Positions 1-8,727 of a stretch of DNA of 64,000 bases are shown piece after piece. Made by a program: the position numbers and the translations under genes. The notes under the pieces are model-generated. The model did no database searches and was not told the DNA's origin. It saw nothing but the letters and a program-made list of their open reading frames with translations. This DNA comes from Saccharofermentans sp. (GTDB taxonomy: Bacteria; Bacillota; Clostridia; Saccharofermentanales; Saccharofermentanaceae), in contig JAKSRH010000004.1 in the NCBI GenBank assembly GCA_024403675.1, positions 1 to 64,000 of the forward strand, written 5' to 3'. Every line of letters begins with the position of its first letter. Position 1 is the stretch's first letter.

Positions 1-1265
1 TCTTTGAAGCAGAGGGAAAGGGTCGCGATAGCGATGATCGTCCTATTTATAATGTTAAGGCTCAGGTAGCATTCTGTTTTAATAATGAAGTAAATGAACT
101 CCAGTACTTCCATAACTCTAGTTATCTTGAGCATGGTGGTTCTCCTGATAAGGCTGTAAAGAATGCATTCCTTTATAGTATTGATAAGGAAATCAAGGCA
201 AGAGATAAGTATAAGGGAAATGAGAATAAGATAAAGTTCGAGGATATTCAGGACTCACTTATTCTTGTAAGTTCTACTTTCTCTACTCAGACATCTTATG
301 AGAACCAGACTAAGAAGGCTATTAACAATAAGTTTGTACAGGATTTCATGAATGAACTTATCAAGCATAACCTTGAGATTTGGTTTATCGAGAATAAGGC
401 ATTGGGTGATAAGGTTGTAGATCAGGTTCTTATCAATAAGCGTTCTCGTGAAAATGCTGAGAAGACTCGTACAGCCATGAAGGGCAAACTTACAGGTAAG
501 ATTGATATTGCTAATAAGATTAAGAAGTTCCATGACTGTAAGAGTAAAGATACTTCTATCCGTGAGCTTTATATCGTAGAGGGTGATTCTGCGATGGGTT
601 CTATTATTCTTGCTCGTAATGCTGAGTTCCAGGGTGTAATGCCTATCAGAGGTAAGATTCTTAATTGTCTTAAGGCTAATGATGCACAGATTTTTAAGAG
701 TGAAATTATCACAGACCTTATTAAAGTATTAGGATGTGGTGTCGAGCTTAAGAATAAGCATAGTAAGGATATGTCTGCATTTAATCTTGATCAGCTTAGA
801 TGGAACAAGATTGTTATCTGTACTGATGCTGATGTCGATGGATTCCAGATTCGTACACTTGTTGCCACAATGATTTATAGACTTGCTCCTACTCTTATTG
901 ATGAGGGTTATGTTTATATAGCTGAGTCTCCTTTGTTTGAGATTACTGCTAGAACAAAGGGTAAGAATGCTAAGGAAGAGACTTATTTTGCTTATAGTGA
1001 TAAGGAGAAGTCTGACATCGTTAAGAAGTTAGAAGGCCAGACACTCACTATTCAGCGTTCTAAGGGTCTTGGTGAGAATACTAAGGAAATGATGGCACAG
1101 ACAACTATGAATCCTAAGTCTAGAAGACTTATTAGAGTTACTCCTGATGATGCCAAGAGAACAGCTGAAGTATTTGAGATGCTCCTTGGTGATAATCTTG
1201 ATGGTCGTAAGCGTCACATTGAGCAGGATGGCTACAAGTATCTTGAGATGCTTGATTTGAGCTAA
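1..1265 (+). CDS. parE: Type IIA topoisomerase subunit B (ParE/GyrB-like), 5' truncated by window edge
   Basis: This is the C-terminal part of an ATP-dependent type IIA topoisomerase B subunit. The frame is open from base 3, so the gene begins upstream and the internal ATG at 348 is not its start. The visible part holds the end of the transducer domain and then the TOPRIM domain, with the metal-binding Glu in IVEGDSA and the DxD pair in TDADVDG. The C-terminal signature RSKGLGENTKEMM is also present. The gene lies 35 bases ahead of the A subunit, so the two form an operon. The sequence differs somewhat from canonical GyrB (DGFQIRT instead of DGSHIRT), and the partner lacks a GyrA box, which favours a topoisomerase IV-like decatenase over gyrase. 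The ParE versus GyrB assignment remains an inference. Confidence 0.9.
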   Translation, partial: FEAEGKGRDSDDRPIYNVKAQVAFCFNNEVNELQYFHNSSYLEHGGSPDKAVKNAFLYSIDKEIKARDKYKGNENKIKFEDIQDSLILVSSTFSTQTSYENQTKKAINNKFVQDFMNELIKHNLEIWFIENKALGDKVVDQVLINKRSRENAEKTRTAMKGKLTGKIDIANKIKKFHDCKSKDTSIRELYIVEGDSAMGSIILARNAEFQGVMPIRGKILNCLKANDAQIFKSEIITDLIKVLGCGVELKNKHSKDMSAFNLDQLRWNKIVICTDADVDGFQIRTLVATMIYRLAPTLIDEGYVYIAESPLFEITARTKGKNAKEETYFAYSDKEKSDIVKKLEGQTLTIQRSKGLGENTKEMMAQTTMNPKSRRLIRVTPDDAKRTAEVFEMLLGDNLDGRKRHIEQDGYKYLEMLDLS

Positions 1266-1300
1266 TAGTATTTGTTTAAGTTGAATTTTGGAGAATAAAT

Positions 1301-3559
1301 ATGGCAAAGAAGAAGAAAGACGAGAATACTAAGTCTTTATTAACAGATAGTTTTACAGATTCATCTATCGCTGATGCTCCTATCGAGAATCAGTCTATTA
1401 TCGATATGCTCGAATCAAACTACATGCCTTATGCTATGTCAGTTATTGTTTCCAGAGCTATTCCAGAGATTGATGGATTTAAGCCTTCACACCGTAAGCT
1501 TCTTTACACAATGTACAAGATGGGTCTTCTCGGTGGTAATAGAACCAAGTCTGCTAACGTTGTTGGTCGTACAATGAGCCTTAACCCTCATGGTGATGGT
1601 GCAATTTACGAGACAATGGTTCGTATGACTCGTGATAATGAGTCACTTTTACATCCTTATGTTGATTCCAAGGGTAACTTTGGTAAGCAGTATTCCCGTG
1701 ATATGGCATATGCTGCTCACAGATATACAGAGGTAAGACTTGAGAAGATTTGTGAAGAAATCTTCAAGGGCCTTGATAAGGATGCTGTTGATTTTGTTGA
1801 CAACTATGATGGAACAATGAAGGAGCCAACACTTCTTCCTGTTACATTCCCATCTATCCTTGTTAACTCCAACCAGGGTATTGCCGTAGGTATGGCATCT
1901 AATATTTGCTCTTTTAACTTAAGAGAGGTTTGTGATGCTACTATCGCTTATATGAAGGATGCAAATGCTGATATCCTTAGTATCATGCCTGCACCTGATT
2001 TTTCTGGTGGTGGTACTATCCTTTATAGCCGTGATCAGATGGAGAAAATCTACGACACTGGTCGTGGTTCTGTTGTAATCAGATCTAATTACACAATTAA
2101 TAAGAAGGAAAATAGTATCGAGGTAACTGAGATACCATATTCTACTTCTGTAGAGCAGATTATCGAAGGTATTATCGATCTCGTTAAGGCTAAGAAAATT
2201 AGTGAGATTAACGACGTTCGTGATGATACAGACCTCAATGGACTTAAGATTACTATCGAGTGTAAGCGTGGTACTGATCACGAAGCACTTATGACAAAGC
2301 TCTTTAAGCTTACTACACTTCAGAGCTCCTTTGGTTGTAACTTCAATGTGCTTATAAATGGTAATCCTAAGGTGCTTGGCGTTAAGGACCTTCTCCGTGA
2401 GTGGCTTGATTGGAGACGTTTGTGTCTTAGAAGAGAGTTGAATTTTGATCTTGGTAAGAAGAAGGATAGACTCCATCTCTTAGAAGGTCTCGAGAAGATT
2501 CTCCTTGATATTGATAAGGCTATTGAGATTATCCGTAATACTGAACTTGAAGAGGAAGTTGTTCCTAACTTGATGAAGGGCTTCTCTATTGATGAGATTC
2601 AGGCTGAGTTTGTAGCAGAGATTAAGCTCCGTAATATTAATAAGCAGTACATTATCAAGCGTATTGCTGATAAGGAAAAGCTTGAGGCTGACATCAAAGA
2701 CCTCGAGGATATCTTAAGTAAACCAAAGCGTATCGATAAGCTTATCGAAGAGACTTTGAAGGAAGTAGCTAAGAAGTATGGTCAGGACAGAAAGACACAG
2801 CTTGTTATGCAGGAAGAAGTTACTGAGTTCAAGCCTGAGACAATGATTGCTGACTATCGCTGTCACCTTATGCTTACAAGACATGGTTATCTTAAGAAGA
2901 TGACTTTACAGTCTTTACGTAATGCGGGTGATCTCAAGATTAAGGAAGACGACGAGATTTTCATTGATATTGAGTGCGAGAATAGAAGTGAAGTGCTTTT
3001 CTTCTCTGATAAGTGCAATGTTTATAAGGCAAAGACTTATGAGTTTGCTGATTCTAAGCCATCAGAGTTTGGTAATTACTTAGCAAATGATCTCCAGCTT
3101 GAAGAAGGCGAGAGAATCCTTTTCATGCATGTTACTACAGACTATAAGGGTAATTTTGTAATTGGCTTTACTAATGGTAAGGCTGCGCAGTTCCCAGTAA
3201 ATGTATACGAGACAAAGCAGAATCGTAAGAAGCTTATTAACGCTTTTAGTGATATTTCTCCAGCAGTTTCCTTCCTTTGGATACCAGAGGGTGATGATCC
3301 TGACTTGGTAGCTAGAAGTAACCTTAAGAAGGCTGCTGTATTTAAGTCATCTCTTATTCCACTTAAGACAACAAGAACTACACAGGGTGTACAGCTTCTT
3401 GTTTCTAAGCGTGGTTCCGAAATGACTGGAATAGACACACTTGCAGAGGTTGGCATTAACGACCCTGAGTACTATAGAGTAAGAAGAATCCCTGCGATTG
3501 GTTATTATATCAAGGAAGATTCTTTTGAGAATAAGCAGATTGGACTAGAGGATCTCTAA
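1301..3559 (+). CDS. parC: Type IIA topoisomerase subunit A (ParC-like)
   Basis: This is the breakage-reunion subunit that pairs with the upstream B subunit to pass one DNA duplex through another. At 752 residues it is close to ParC length and shorter than most GyrA proteins. The N-terminal winged-helix/tower domain contains VGRTMSLNPHGDGAIYETMVRM-type sequence around residues 88-109, and the catalytic Tyr is at about residue 142 in AHRYTEVRL. A coiled-coil segment follows at about residues 370-510. The last 230 residues form a short beta-pinwheel-like domain in which no GyrA box (QRRGGKG-type) is visible, so negative supercoiling activity is unlikely. An acidic and Lys-rich N-terminal extension of about 30 residues precedes the conserved core. 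The start ATG follows a GGAG element. Confidence 0.9.
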   Translation: MAKKKKDENTKSLLTDSFTDSSIADAPIENQSIIDMLESNYMPYAMSVIVSRAIPEIDGFKPSHRKLLYTMYKMGLLGGNRTKSANVVGRTMSLNPHGDGAIYETMVRMTRDNESLLHPYVDSKGNFGKQYSRDMAYAAHRYTEVRLEKICEEIFKGLDKDAVDFVDNYDGTMKEPTLLPVTFPSILVNSNQGIAVGMASNICSFNLREVCDATIAYMKDANADILSIMPAPDFSGGGTILYSRDQMEKIYDTGRGSVVIRSNYTINKKENSIEVTEIPYSTSVEQIIEGIIDLVKAKKISEINDVRDDTDLNGLKITIECKRGTDHEALMTKLFKLTTLQSSFGCNFNVLINGNPKVLGVKDLLREWLDWRRLCLRRELNFDLGKKKDRLHLLEGLEKILLDIDKAIEIIRNTELEEEVVPNLMKGFSIDEIQAEFVAEIKLRNINKQYIIKRIADKEKLEADIKDLEDILSKPKRIDKLIEETLKEVAKKYGQDRKTQLVMQEEVTEFKPETMIADYRCHLMLTRHGYLKKMTLQSLRNAGDLKIKEDDEIFIDIECENRSEVLFFSDKCNVYKAKTYEFADSKPSEFGNYLANDLQLEEGERILFMHVTTDYKGNFVIGFTNGKAAQFPVNVYETKQNRKKLINAFSDISPAVSFLWIPEGDDPDLVARSNLKKAAVFKSSLIPLKTTRTTQGVQLLVSKRGSEMTGIDTLAEVGINDPEYYRVRRIPAIGYYIKEDSFENKQIGLEDL

Positions 3560-3564
3560 TATAG

Positions 3565-5454
3565 ATGAGTTTTACTCAGAACAACATATTTGATGCATAT
3601 GAGAAAAAGAGCAAAAAGAAATGGGGCAATACTATTGCCTCCATTCTTTGCATTGTCGTGATTTTTGCTCTTTTAGTATCTTTGGTGTGGATTAATATAA
3701 CTCAGAAAGAAGAGGAATCTATTATTCCTGAGTTTATTGCTGCTCTTGATGAGGGTAGATATGATGATGCACTTGAGATGTATAGACATACCCACGATAT
3801 CGTTGTTGCTGCAGACCCTGAACAGATGCAGGAAGTAAGTGAACAGACTGAGATAATGTCTCAGATGGAATCTATCGTTAATGAGAGATTGGTATCCATT
3901 GAGAGCCTCGTTCGTGAAGAAAGATATGTTTTATCTACTAGTGACCTTCAGTTTATGAACGAGATGGGGGAATTGACATCATCTCAGATTTCACAGTGGC
4001 TTAGAGATATCTGTGAGGATTTCATGCTTGGAAAGATTCAGAAGCCAGATGTTATTTTCATCTTTAATCAGATGATTCAAATTGGTAATGTATCAGCTTC
4101 GGCTACACCGCTTTTGCAGGAAATCGAGATTATAGAGATGGCTGCAGGTGATGTTCAAAGTGCCGAGAATGATTATATTAACCTTAACTATGTTGGTGCA
4201 GTACAGAAATATACAAGTATTGCAGATAATTACGAAGGATTCGTTAAAGACTTTTCCACTGATCGTATAACAGAGATTAAAGAAGTCATGTATGAGCCTA
4301 TGCTTGCTCAGGGAGAACACTGGCTTGATACATATAAGTACTACTCTGCTGAGGAATTATTCTCTGATTTGGCAGTAATTTTCCCTGATGATTCTAGAAT
4401 TAGTAATGACCTTTTCGAGGCTACATCTCATACAGAGGCTGTTCAAAAGTATAAGGGCACAGTACAGGTAATTAGCGTTAGACCGCTTATTGCGGCACAG
4501 GATAGAGCTTCTGGTGACGTAGGACTTTATTTATCACCAGAGCAGTTTACTCGCATTCTTGAGGAGCTTTATGCTAATGACTATGTCTTGGTTGATGCTG
4601 AGACAATGGCAGATCAAAGTGAGGCTAATTTTATTACTGAAGTTGACCTTACAGTTCCAGAAGGTAAGAAGCCAGTAATTATTATTATTGAGCCACTGGA
4701 TTATAGTGTGCTTAATTATTCAGCTGGTAATTGTAGCAGACTCATTTTAAATGAGCAGGGACAGGTATGTGGAGAGTATATAGATGCTCAGGGTCAGACT
4801 GTAGTGTCTAGATATGCTGAATCTGTTGGTATTTTAGATGCCTTTGTAGAGAGTCATCCAGACTTTTCGTATAACGGTGCAAAGGGTGTAATTTCGATTT
4901 GTGGAAATGAGTCATTCTTTGGATATGTTGTTTGTCCAGAACAAGCTGAAGTTAGGGCTTCTAACATGGAGGCTATCGGTCGTACAGCTCCTACATATTC
5001 TGAAGCTGATATGGATGCAAATAGTGAATCTGTAAAGGCTATTACTGAGAGACTTGTAGATACTGGATGGAGATTTGCTTCTTCAACCTATGGCAATATT
5101 AATGCTTATGAGTCTGATATGCAGACAATTGTGGATGATACATCTGCATGGATGAGTAGAATTAGACCTCTTATTGGAGATGTACATATCATTGTATATC
5201 CAGGCGGCAACTATATTTATGGTACAGATGAAAGAGCTGAGTACCTCAAGAGTAATGGTTTTAGAATATTTGTAGGAATGGGAACTCAGCCATATTACAT
5301 TTATGGAAACAATTATTTGTACTACGATAGAATGATTGTTAGTCAGACGTCTCTGGGTAATACTGATTTTTCACAAATGTTTAGTGTTAATTATATTTTG
5401 TACGGAGCAGTAGAAAATCAAGAAGAGCAGGCTCCACTGGACCCAGAAGGCTAA
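3565..5454 (+). CDS. Membrane-anchored protein with polysaccharide-deacetylase-like (NodB-fold) C-terminal domain
   Basis: The protein has 629 residues. A short basic cytoplasmic tail (KKSKKKWGN) is followed by one transmembrane segment at about 22-46, so it is anchored with the rest outside. Residues about 50-290 are helical and rich in acidic residues, with a TPR-like look (EGRYDDALEMYRHTHD). Residues about 296-610 follow the order of a NodB-type deacetylase: a first strand (VISVRPLIA), SPEQFTRILEELYANDYVLVDAE, and a late IIVYPGGNYIYG strand. The usual FDDG catalytic pair is replaced by IIEPLDY, so deacetylase activity is doubtful. The protein may be a glycan-binding or scaffolding relative. 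The gene starts 5 bases after parC and is probably cotranscribed, with only a weak, distant GAGG as ribosome site. Confidence 0.6.
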   Translation: MSFTQNNIFDAYEKKSKKKWGNTIASILCIVVIFALLVSLVWINITQKEEESIIPEFIAALDEGRYDDALEMYRHTHDIVVAADPEQMQEVSEQTEIMSQMESIVNERLVSIESLVREERYVLSTSDLQFMNEMGELTSSQISQWLRDICEDFMLGKIQKPDVIFIFNQMIQIGNVSASATPLLQEIEIIEMAAGDVQSAENDYINLNYVGAVQKYTSIADNYEGFVKDFSTDRITEIKEVMYEPMLAQGEHWLDTYKYYSAEELFSDLAVIFPDDSRISNDLFEATSHTEAVQKYKGTVQVISVRPLIAAQDRASGDVGLYLSPEQFTRILEELYANDYVLVDAETMADQSEANFITEVDLTVPEGKKPVIIIIEPLDYSVLNYSAGNCSRLILNEQGQVCGEYIDAQGQTVVSRYAESVGILDAFVESHPDFSYNGAKGVISICGNESFFGYVVCPEQAEVRASNMEAIGRTAPTYSEADMDANSESVKAITERLVDTGWRFASSTYGNINAYESDMQTIVDDTSAWMSRIRPLIGDVHIIVYPGGNYIYGTDERAEYLKSNGFRIFVGMGTQPYYIYGNNYLYYDRMIVSQTSLGNTDFSQMFSVNYILYGAVENQEEQAPLDPEG

Positions 5455-5503
5455 TATTTAAATCGATTGTTAAATTTATATTGCTATTTTGGGATAAAGT
5501 GGA

Positions 5504-5528
5504 TTGAATAACAAAAAAACTATATAAT
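5504..5528 (+). promoter_or_regulatory. Possible promoter for the PH-like gene
   Basis: A perfect TATAAT lies at 5523-5528, with TTGAAT at 5504-5509. The 13-base spacer is shorter than the normal 16-18, so only the -10 element is convincing. It lies 31 bases before the ATG at 5559 in a 104-base AT-rich gap, and a GGAGGAG ribosome site follows it. Confidence 0.35.
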
Positions 5529-5558
5529 TATTTTGAACATGTTATATGGAGGAGAATT

Positions 5559-5996
5559 ATGGCTAAGGAAAAGATTGATAGATTATCACAGTACACACAA
5601 GAAAAGCCAATTCTTTGGAAGGATAGAAAGAGATATTTCGGTTTACCTCTTTCTTTTACAAGATATAGTTTTGATGAGGATAAGTTCTATTCCAATATTG
5701 GATTTCTTAAGACAGAAAAGAATGAAATCCTTCTTTATAGAGTACTCGATATTAAGCTTGTAAGAACTTTAGGCCAGAAGATTTTTGGTGTTGGTTCTGT
5801 AATTATGGTAACTGCAGATAAGACTAGCCCAGAGTTCCATATTAAGAGCATTAAGGATTCAGAGAGAGTATTTAAATCTCTTAGCACAATCATTGAGAAA
5901 GAGCGTGACGAGAAGAGAGTACTCGGTAAAGAAATGTTCGGTACAGCTAATCATATTGATGATGGTTGTATGGACGGCCATATTGATGGTATTTAA
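5559..5996 (+). CDS. Small PH-like (bPH_2-type) domain protein
   Basis: This is a 145-residue soluble protein with no signal peptide or membrane segment. The central part has the alternating-strand pattern of bacterial PH-like domains: PILWKDRKRYFGLP, then SFTRYSFDEDKFYSNIGFLKTEKNEILLYRVLDIKLVRTL, and a C-terminal helix after SPEFHIKSIKDSERVFKSLSTIIEK. Such domains occur in membrane-associated or stress proteins, but their ligands are mostly unknown. The start at 5559 is set by a strong GGAGGAGAATT ribosome site. The C-terminal tail is rich in Gly, Asp and His (HIDDGCMDGHIDG) and might bind metal, which is speculative. The sirtuin gene follows 23 bases downstream. Confidence 0.6.
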   Translation: MAKEKIDRLSQYTQEKPILWKDRKRYFGLPLSFTRYSFDEDKFYSNIGFLKTEKNEILLYRVLDIKLVRTLGQKIFGVGSVIMVTADKTSPEFHIKSIKDSERVFKSLSTIIEKERDEKRVLGKEMFGTANHIDDGCMDGHIDGI

Positions 5997-6019
5997 TTAC
6001 GGTAATTAGAGGTTAATTA

Positions 6020-6838
6020 GTGGAAACTAGATTAGACAGATACGAAGGCGCTAGAGATAATAAAATACAGCAGCTTCATGATTTAATCATGGAGTCTAAG
6101 CGTATTGTATTCTTGGGTGGTGCAGGTGTATCTACAGAGAGTGGTATTCCTGATTTTAGAAGTGGAGATGGCCTTTATAATCAGGATACAGGTAAGAATT
6201 ACCGCGCTGTAGATGTAGTATCTCGTTCATTCTTTGATAAGCATCCAGAAGAGTTTTATGACTTCTATAAGACTAAGCTTATCTATCCAGATGCTAAGCC
6301 TAACAAAGCCCACAAGGCTCTTGTAAGACTTGAGAAGCATGACAAGCTTCTAGCTATCATTACACAGAATATTGATAGACTTCACCAGGATGCTGGTTCT
6401 AAGAAGACAATTGAGCTTCACGGTTCTGTCTTCCATAACCACTGTATGGATTGTAATAAGAGATTTAGTACAGAGTATTTGGTATCTCAGGATGGTGTTC
6501 CTAGATGTGATCGTTGTGGCGGTATAGTTAAGCCAGATATTACTTTGTATGAAGAAAATCTTGATCATGAGAAAGTAGATGCTGCAATTAAGGCTCTTAA
6601 GAAGTGCGATCTTCTTATTATTGGTGGTACTTCACTTACAGTTTATCCAGCAGCAACTTTCGTACAGTTTATTAAGCACAATAGAGTAGTTATTATTAAT
6701 AAGAGTTCTACTTATCTTGATTTGTCAGCAATGCTTACAATTCACGATAGTATTGGTACTGTGCTTGATCAGGCTATTCCAAAGAGATGGCCAAAGGAGA
6801 CAGGAAAGAAGTCTACTACTAAGAAGAAAAATGGATAA
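6020..6838 (+). CDS. NAD-dependent protein deacylase (sirtuin, SIR2 family)
   Basis: This 272-residue cytosolic sirtuin removes acyl groups from protein lysines, using NAD and yielding nicotinamide and O-acyl-ADP-ribose. NAD-binding motifs GAGVSTESGIPDFRS (34-48) and TQNIDRLH (115-122) are present, as is the catalytic His134 in LHG. A four-Cys zinc site lies at residues 142, 145, 163 and 166, followed by GGTSLTVYPA for cofactor binding. The segment after the second Cys pair reads KPDITLYEENLD, where many family members have a PDVVxFGE-type loop. The start is GTG, chosen because AGAGGT lies 8 bases upstream and the family N-terminus fits. Its last 8 bases overlap the start of the membrane MutS gene, so the two are translationally coupled. 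Confidence 0.9.
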   Translation: METRLDRYEGARDNKIQQLHDLIMESKRIVFLGGAGVSTESGIPDFRSGDGLYNQDTGKNYRAVDVVSRSFFDKHPEEFYDFYKTKLIYPDAKPNKAHKALVRLEKHDKLLAIITQNIDRLHQDAGSKKTIELHGSVFHNHCMDCNKRFSTEYLVSQDGVPRCDRCGGIVKPDITLYEENLDHEKVDAAIKALKKCDLLIIGGTSLTVYPAATFVQFIKHNRVVIINKSSTYLDLSAMLTIHDSIGTVLDQAIPKRWPKETGKKSTTKKKNG

Positions 6839-8642
6839 TAACAAAGATTTTTATTCTGAAAAGGTTAAGAAATATACTTCTGAACTTAAGAGTGTCAAAA
6901 GTCTTAATCAGCGATTAAGTCTTTTGAGACTTCTTTTTTTCGTGCTTATTATTGTTGCCATAGTTTTAGGTATTTCTAATAAATGGGGAGCAATTACTTA
7001 CGTGGTTGCCGTAGCTGTTTTGGGAATTTTTGTTGCGCTTTGTATAGTTCATGGTAAATCACAAAGACGCGCAATTCATCTTCAGAATTTGATTGATGTT
7101 TCACAAATGTATATTTCTAGAACAGAAGGTGATTTTTGTAAGCTTCCTGATAAGGGTGAGGAATTTATTGTTCCTGGTCATGATTATGCTAATGATCTTG
7201 ATGTTTTTGGAAATGTATCTTTGTTTGCAAGATTTAATGTATCTCGTACTGCTTGGGGTAGAGCTAGTTTTGCTAAAGAGCTTAATGGTGATAATAAATC
7301 TCGTACTAATGATGAGATTATTAAGCGCCAGAAGGCTTGTGAGGAGCTTCTAAATAAGCGCGAAATGCTTGTAGAATATGAAGCAGTAGCTATTGAAGGC
7401 AAGGCAAGTAAAATGCCAGATGCAGTTATTTCACTTTCGGATAGTGGTAAACCTTTTTCTAAGGTGCACCTTGCAATTATGTTTATGCTTCCACTTTTTT
7501 GGCTTATTCCTATTATTTTGATGCTAAGCGGAAGCTCCTTTGGAACAGCATCTATCCTTTTGGTAATTGTAATTAATCTTATCTTCTGGTTCGTGGCTGG
7601 TTCTAGTTATGGACAGCAGCTTAAGGCTGTAGATGGTATTAGTAGACAGGTTGATGCTATCTCAAATCTTTATGGCATTTTAGAGAAGGAAGACTTTAGT
7701 GATGATTATCTAAAGCTTCTTACTAAGGGTGGTGCCAAAGATACACGAAAGGCATCAGAAGGACTTAAAGTTCTTGCTAATACTTGTTCTAAGGCAAGAC
7801 TTCGTGAGCAGCCAATTTTAGCTTTAATCCTAAATGCTATATATCCTTATGATATCTATTGTGGACGTCTTTTTAATAATTGGGCGCTTAACTACGGTGC
7901 AGAGTTGAAGGTAAGTATCGAGGCTTTGGCTACAATGGAGTCTCTTATGTCTTGCGCCTGTGTTGGTATAGTAAGTAAAGAATATTCTTTCCCTAAGCTA
8001 AAAGATTGTGCTCCAGACTCCTATGAGAATGCATATTTTTCAGGAGAGATGATTACACACCCTCTTATTAGCCCTGAGAATGTGGTATCTAATTCCATTA
8101 CGCTTGATGGAAAGACAGCCTTGATTACTGGTTCTAATATGTCTGGAAAGACTACACTTATTCGTACTGTGGGTATCTGTTCTTTGCTTGCTTATATGGG
8201 TGCGCCTGTGCCGGCTACTTGCTGTGAACTAGGACGTATGCGTATTATATCTTCTATGAGAATAGTGGATTCTATTGAAGAGCAGATGAGTACTTTCCGT
8301 GCTGAACTTGTGAGAATAGCAGGAATTGTAAAGGCAGCAGAGGACAAGATGCCAATGCTTTATCTTATTGATGAGATTTTCCGTGGAACTAACTCAAAGG
8401 ACAGAACTGATGGAGCTATGACAGTTCTTAAAAAGTTAGGCGAAAAGTATATCATTGGAATGATGACTACACATGATTATGCGCTATGCGATATGTGTGA
8501 GAAAGATTTAACGAACATCGCATATTATCACTTCTCTGAAACCTATGAAAATGATGGAATTACATTTGATTATAAGCTCAGAAACGGGGTTTCACATGAG
8601 TCTAATGCCACGTATCTTATGCGTTTGGTCGGCATAATGTAA
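6831..8642 (+). CDS. Membrane-bound MutS-domain-V ATPase
   Basis: The protein has 603 residues. Two transmembrane pairs are visible near residues 28-75 and 215-265, which is unlike mismatch-repair MutS. The C-terminal 180 residues are a MutS-type ABC ATPase: Walker A GSNMSGKTT at about 434, Walker B YLIDEIFRGTN with Asp at about 514, and the switch His in TTHDYALCD. No mismatch-recognition domain (FxE motif) is visible. This is the poorly characterised class of MutS-related membrane proteins, so a role in mismatch repair should not be assumed. The ATG at 6831 overlaps the end of the sirtuin gene. A longer reading with upstream starts would put extra Arg/Leu-rich residues inside the sirtuin frame and was not used. 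Confidence 0.8.
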   Translation: MDNNKDFYSEKVKKYTSELKSVKSLNQRLSLLRLLFFVLIIVAIVLGISNKWGAITYVVAVAVLGIFVALCIVHGKSQRRAIHLQNLIDVSQMYISRTEGDFCKLPDKGEEFIVPGHDYANDLDVFGNVSLFARFNVSRTAWGRASFAKELNGDNKSRTNDEIIKRQKACEELLNKREMLVEYEAVAIEGKASKMPDAVISLSDSGKPFSKVHLAIMFMLPLFWLIPIILMLSGSSFGTASILLVIVINLIFWFVAGSSYGQQLKAVDGISRQVDAISNLYGILEKEDFSDDYLKLLTKGGAKDTRKASEGLKVLANTCSKARLREQPILALILNAIYPYDIYCGRLFNNWALNYGAELKVSIEALATMESLMSCACVGIVSKEYSFPKLKDCAPDSYENAYFSGEMITHPLISPENVVSNSITLDGKTALITGSNMSGKTTLIRTVGICSLLAYMGAPVPATCCELGRMRIISSMRIVDSIEEQMSTFRAELVRIAGIVKAAEDKMPMLYLIDEIFRGTNSKDRTDGAMTVLKKLGEKYIIGMMTTHDYALCDMCEKDLTNIAYYHFSETYENDGITFDYKLRNGVSHESNATYLMRLVGIM

Positions 8643-8690
8643 ATAACCCGTTAACATTATCAAACATGCCTTATTTTTGACTAAATTCGT

Positions 8691-8719
8691 TTGCCTGAAA
8701 AATCAAAGTTTATTATAAT
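8691..8719 (+). promoter_or_regulatory. Sigma-A-type promoter of the kinase/vWA/PP2C operon
   Basis: TTGCCT at 8691-8696 and a perfect TATAAT at 8714-8719 are separated by 17 bases. Transcription would begin about 7 bases after the -10 element, at 8726-8727. The first ATG of the kinase gene is at 8728 and no Shine-Dalgarno sequence precedes it, so the transcript may be leaderless or nearly so. Confidence 0.65.
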
Positions 8720-8727
8720 GATTTTGT

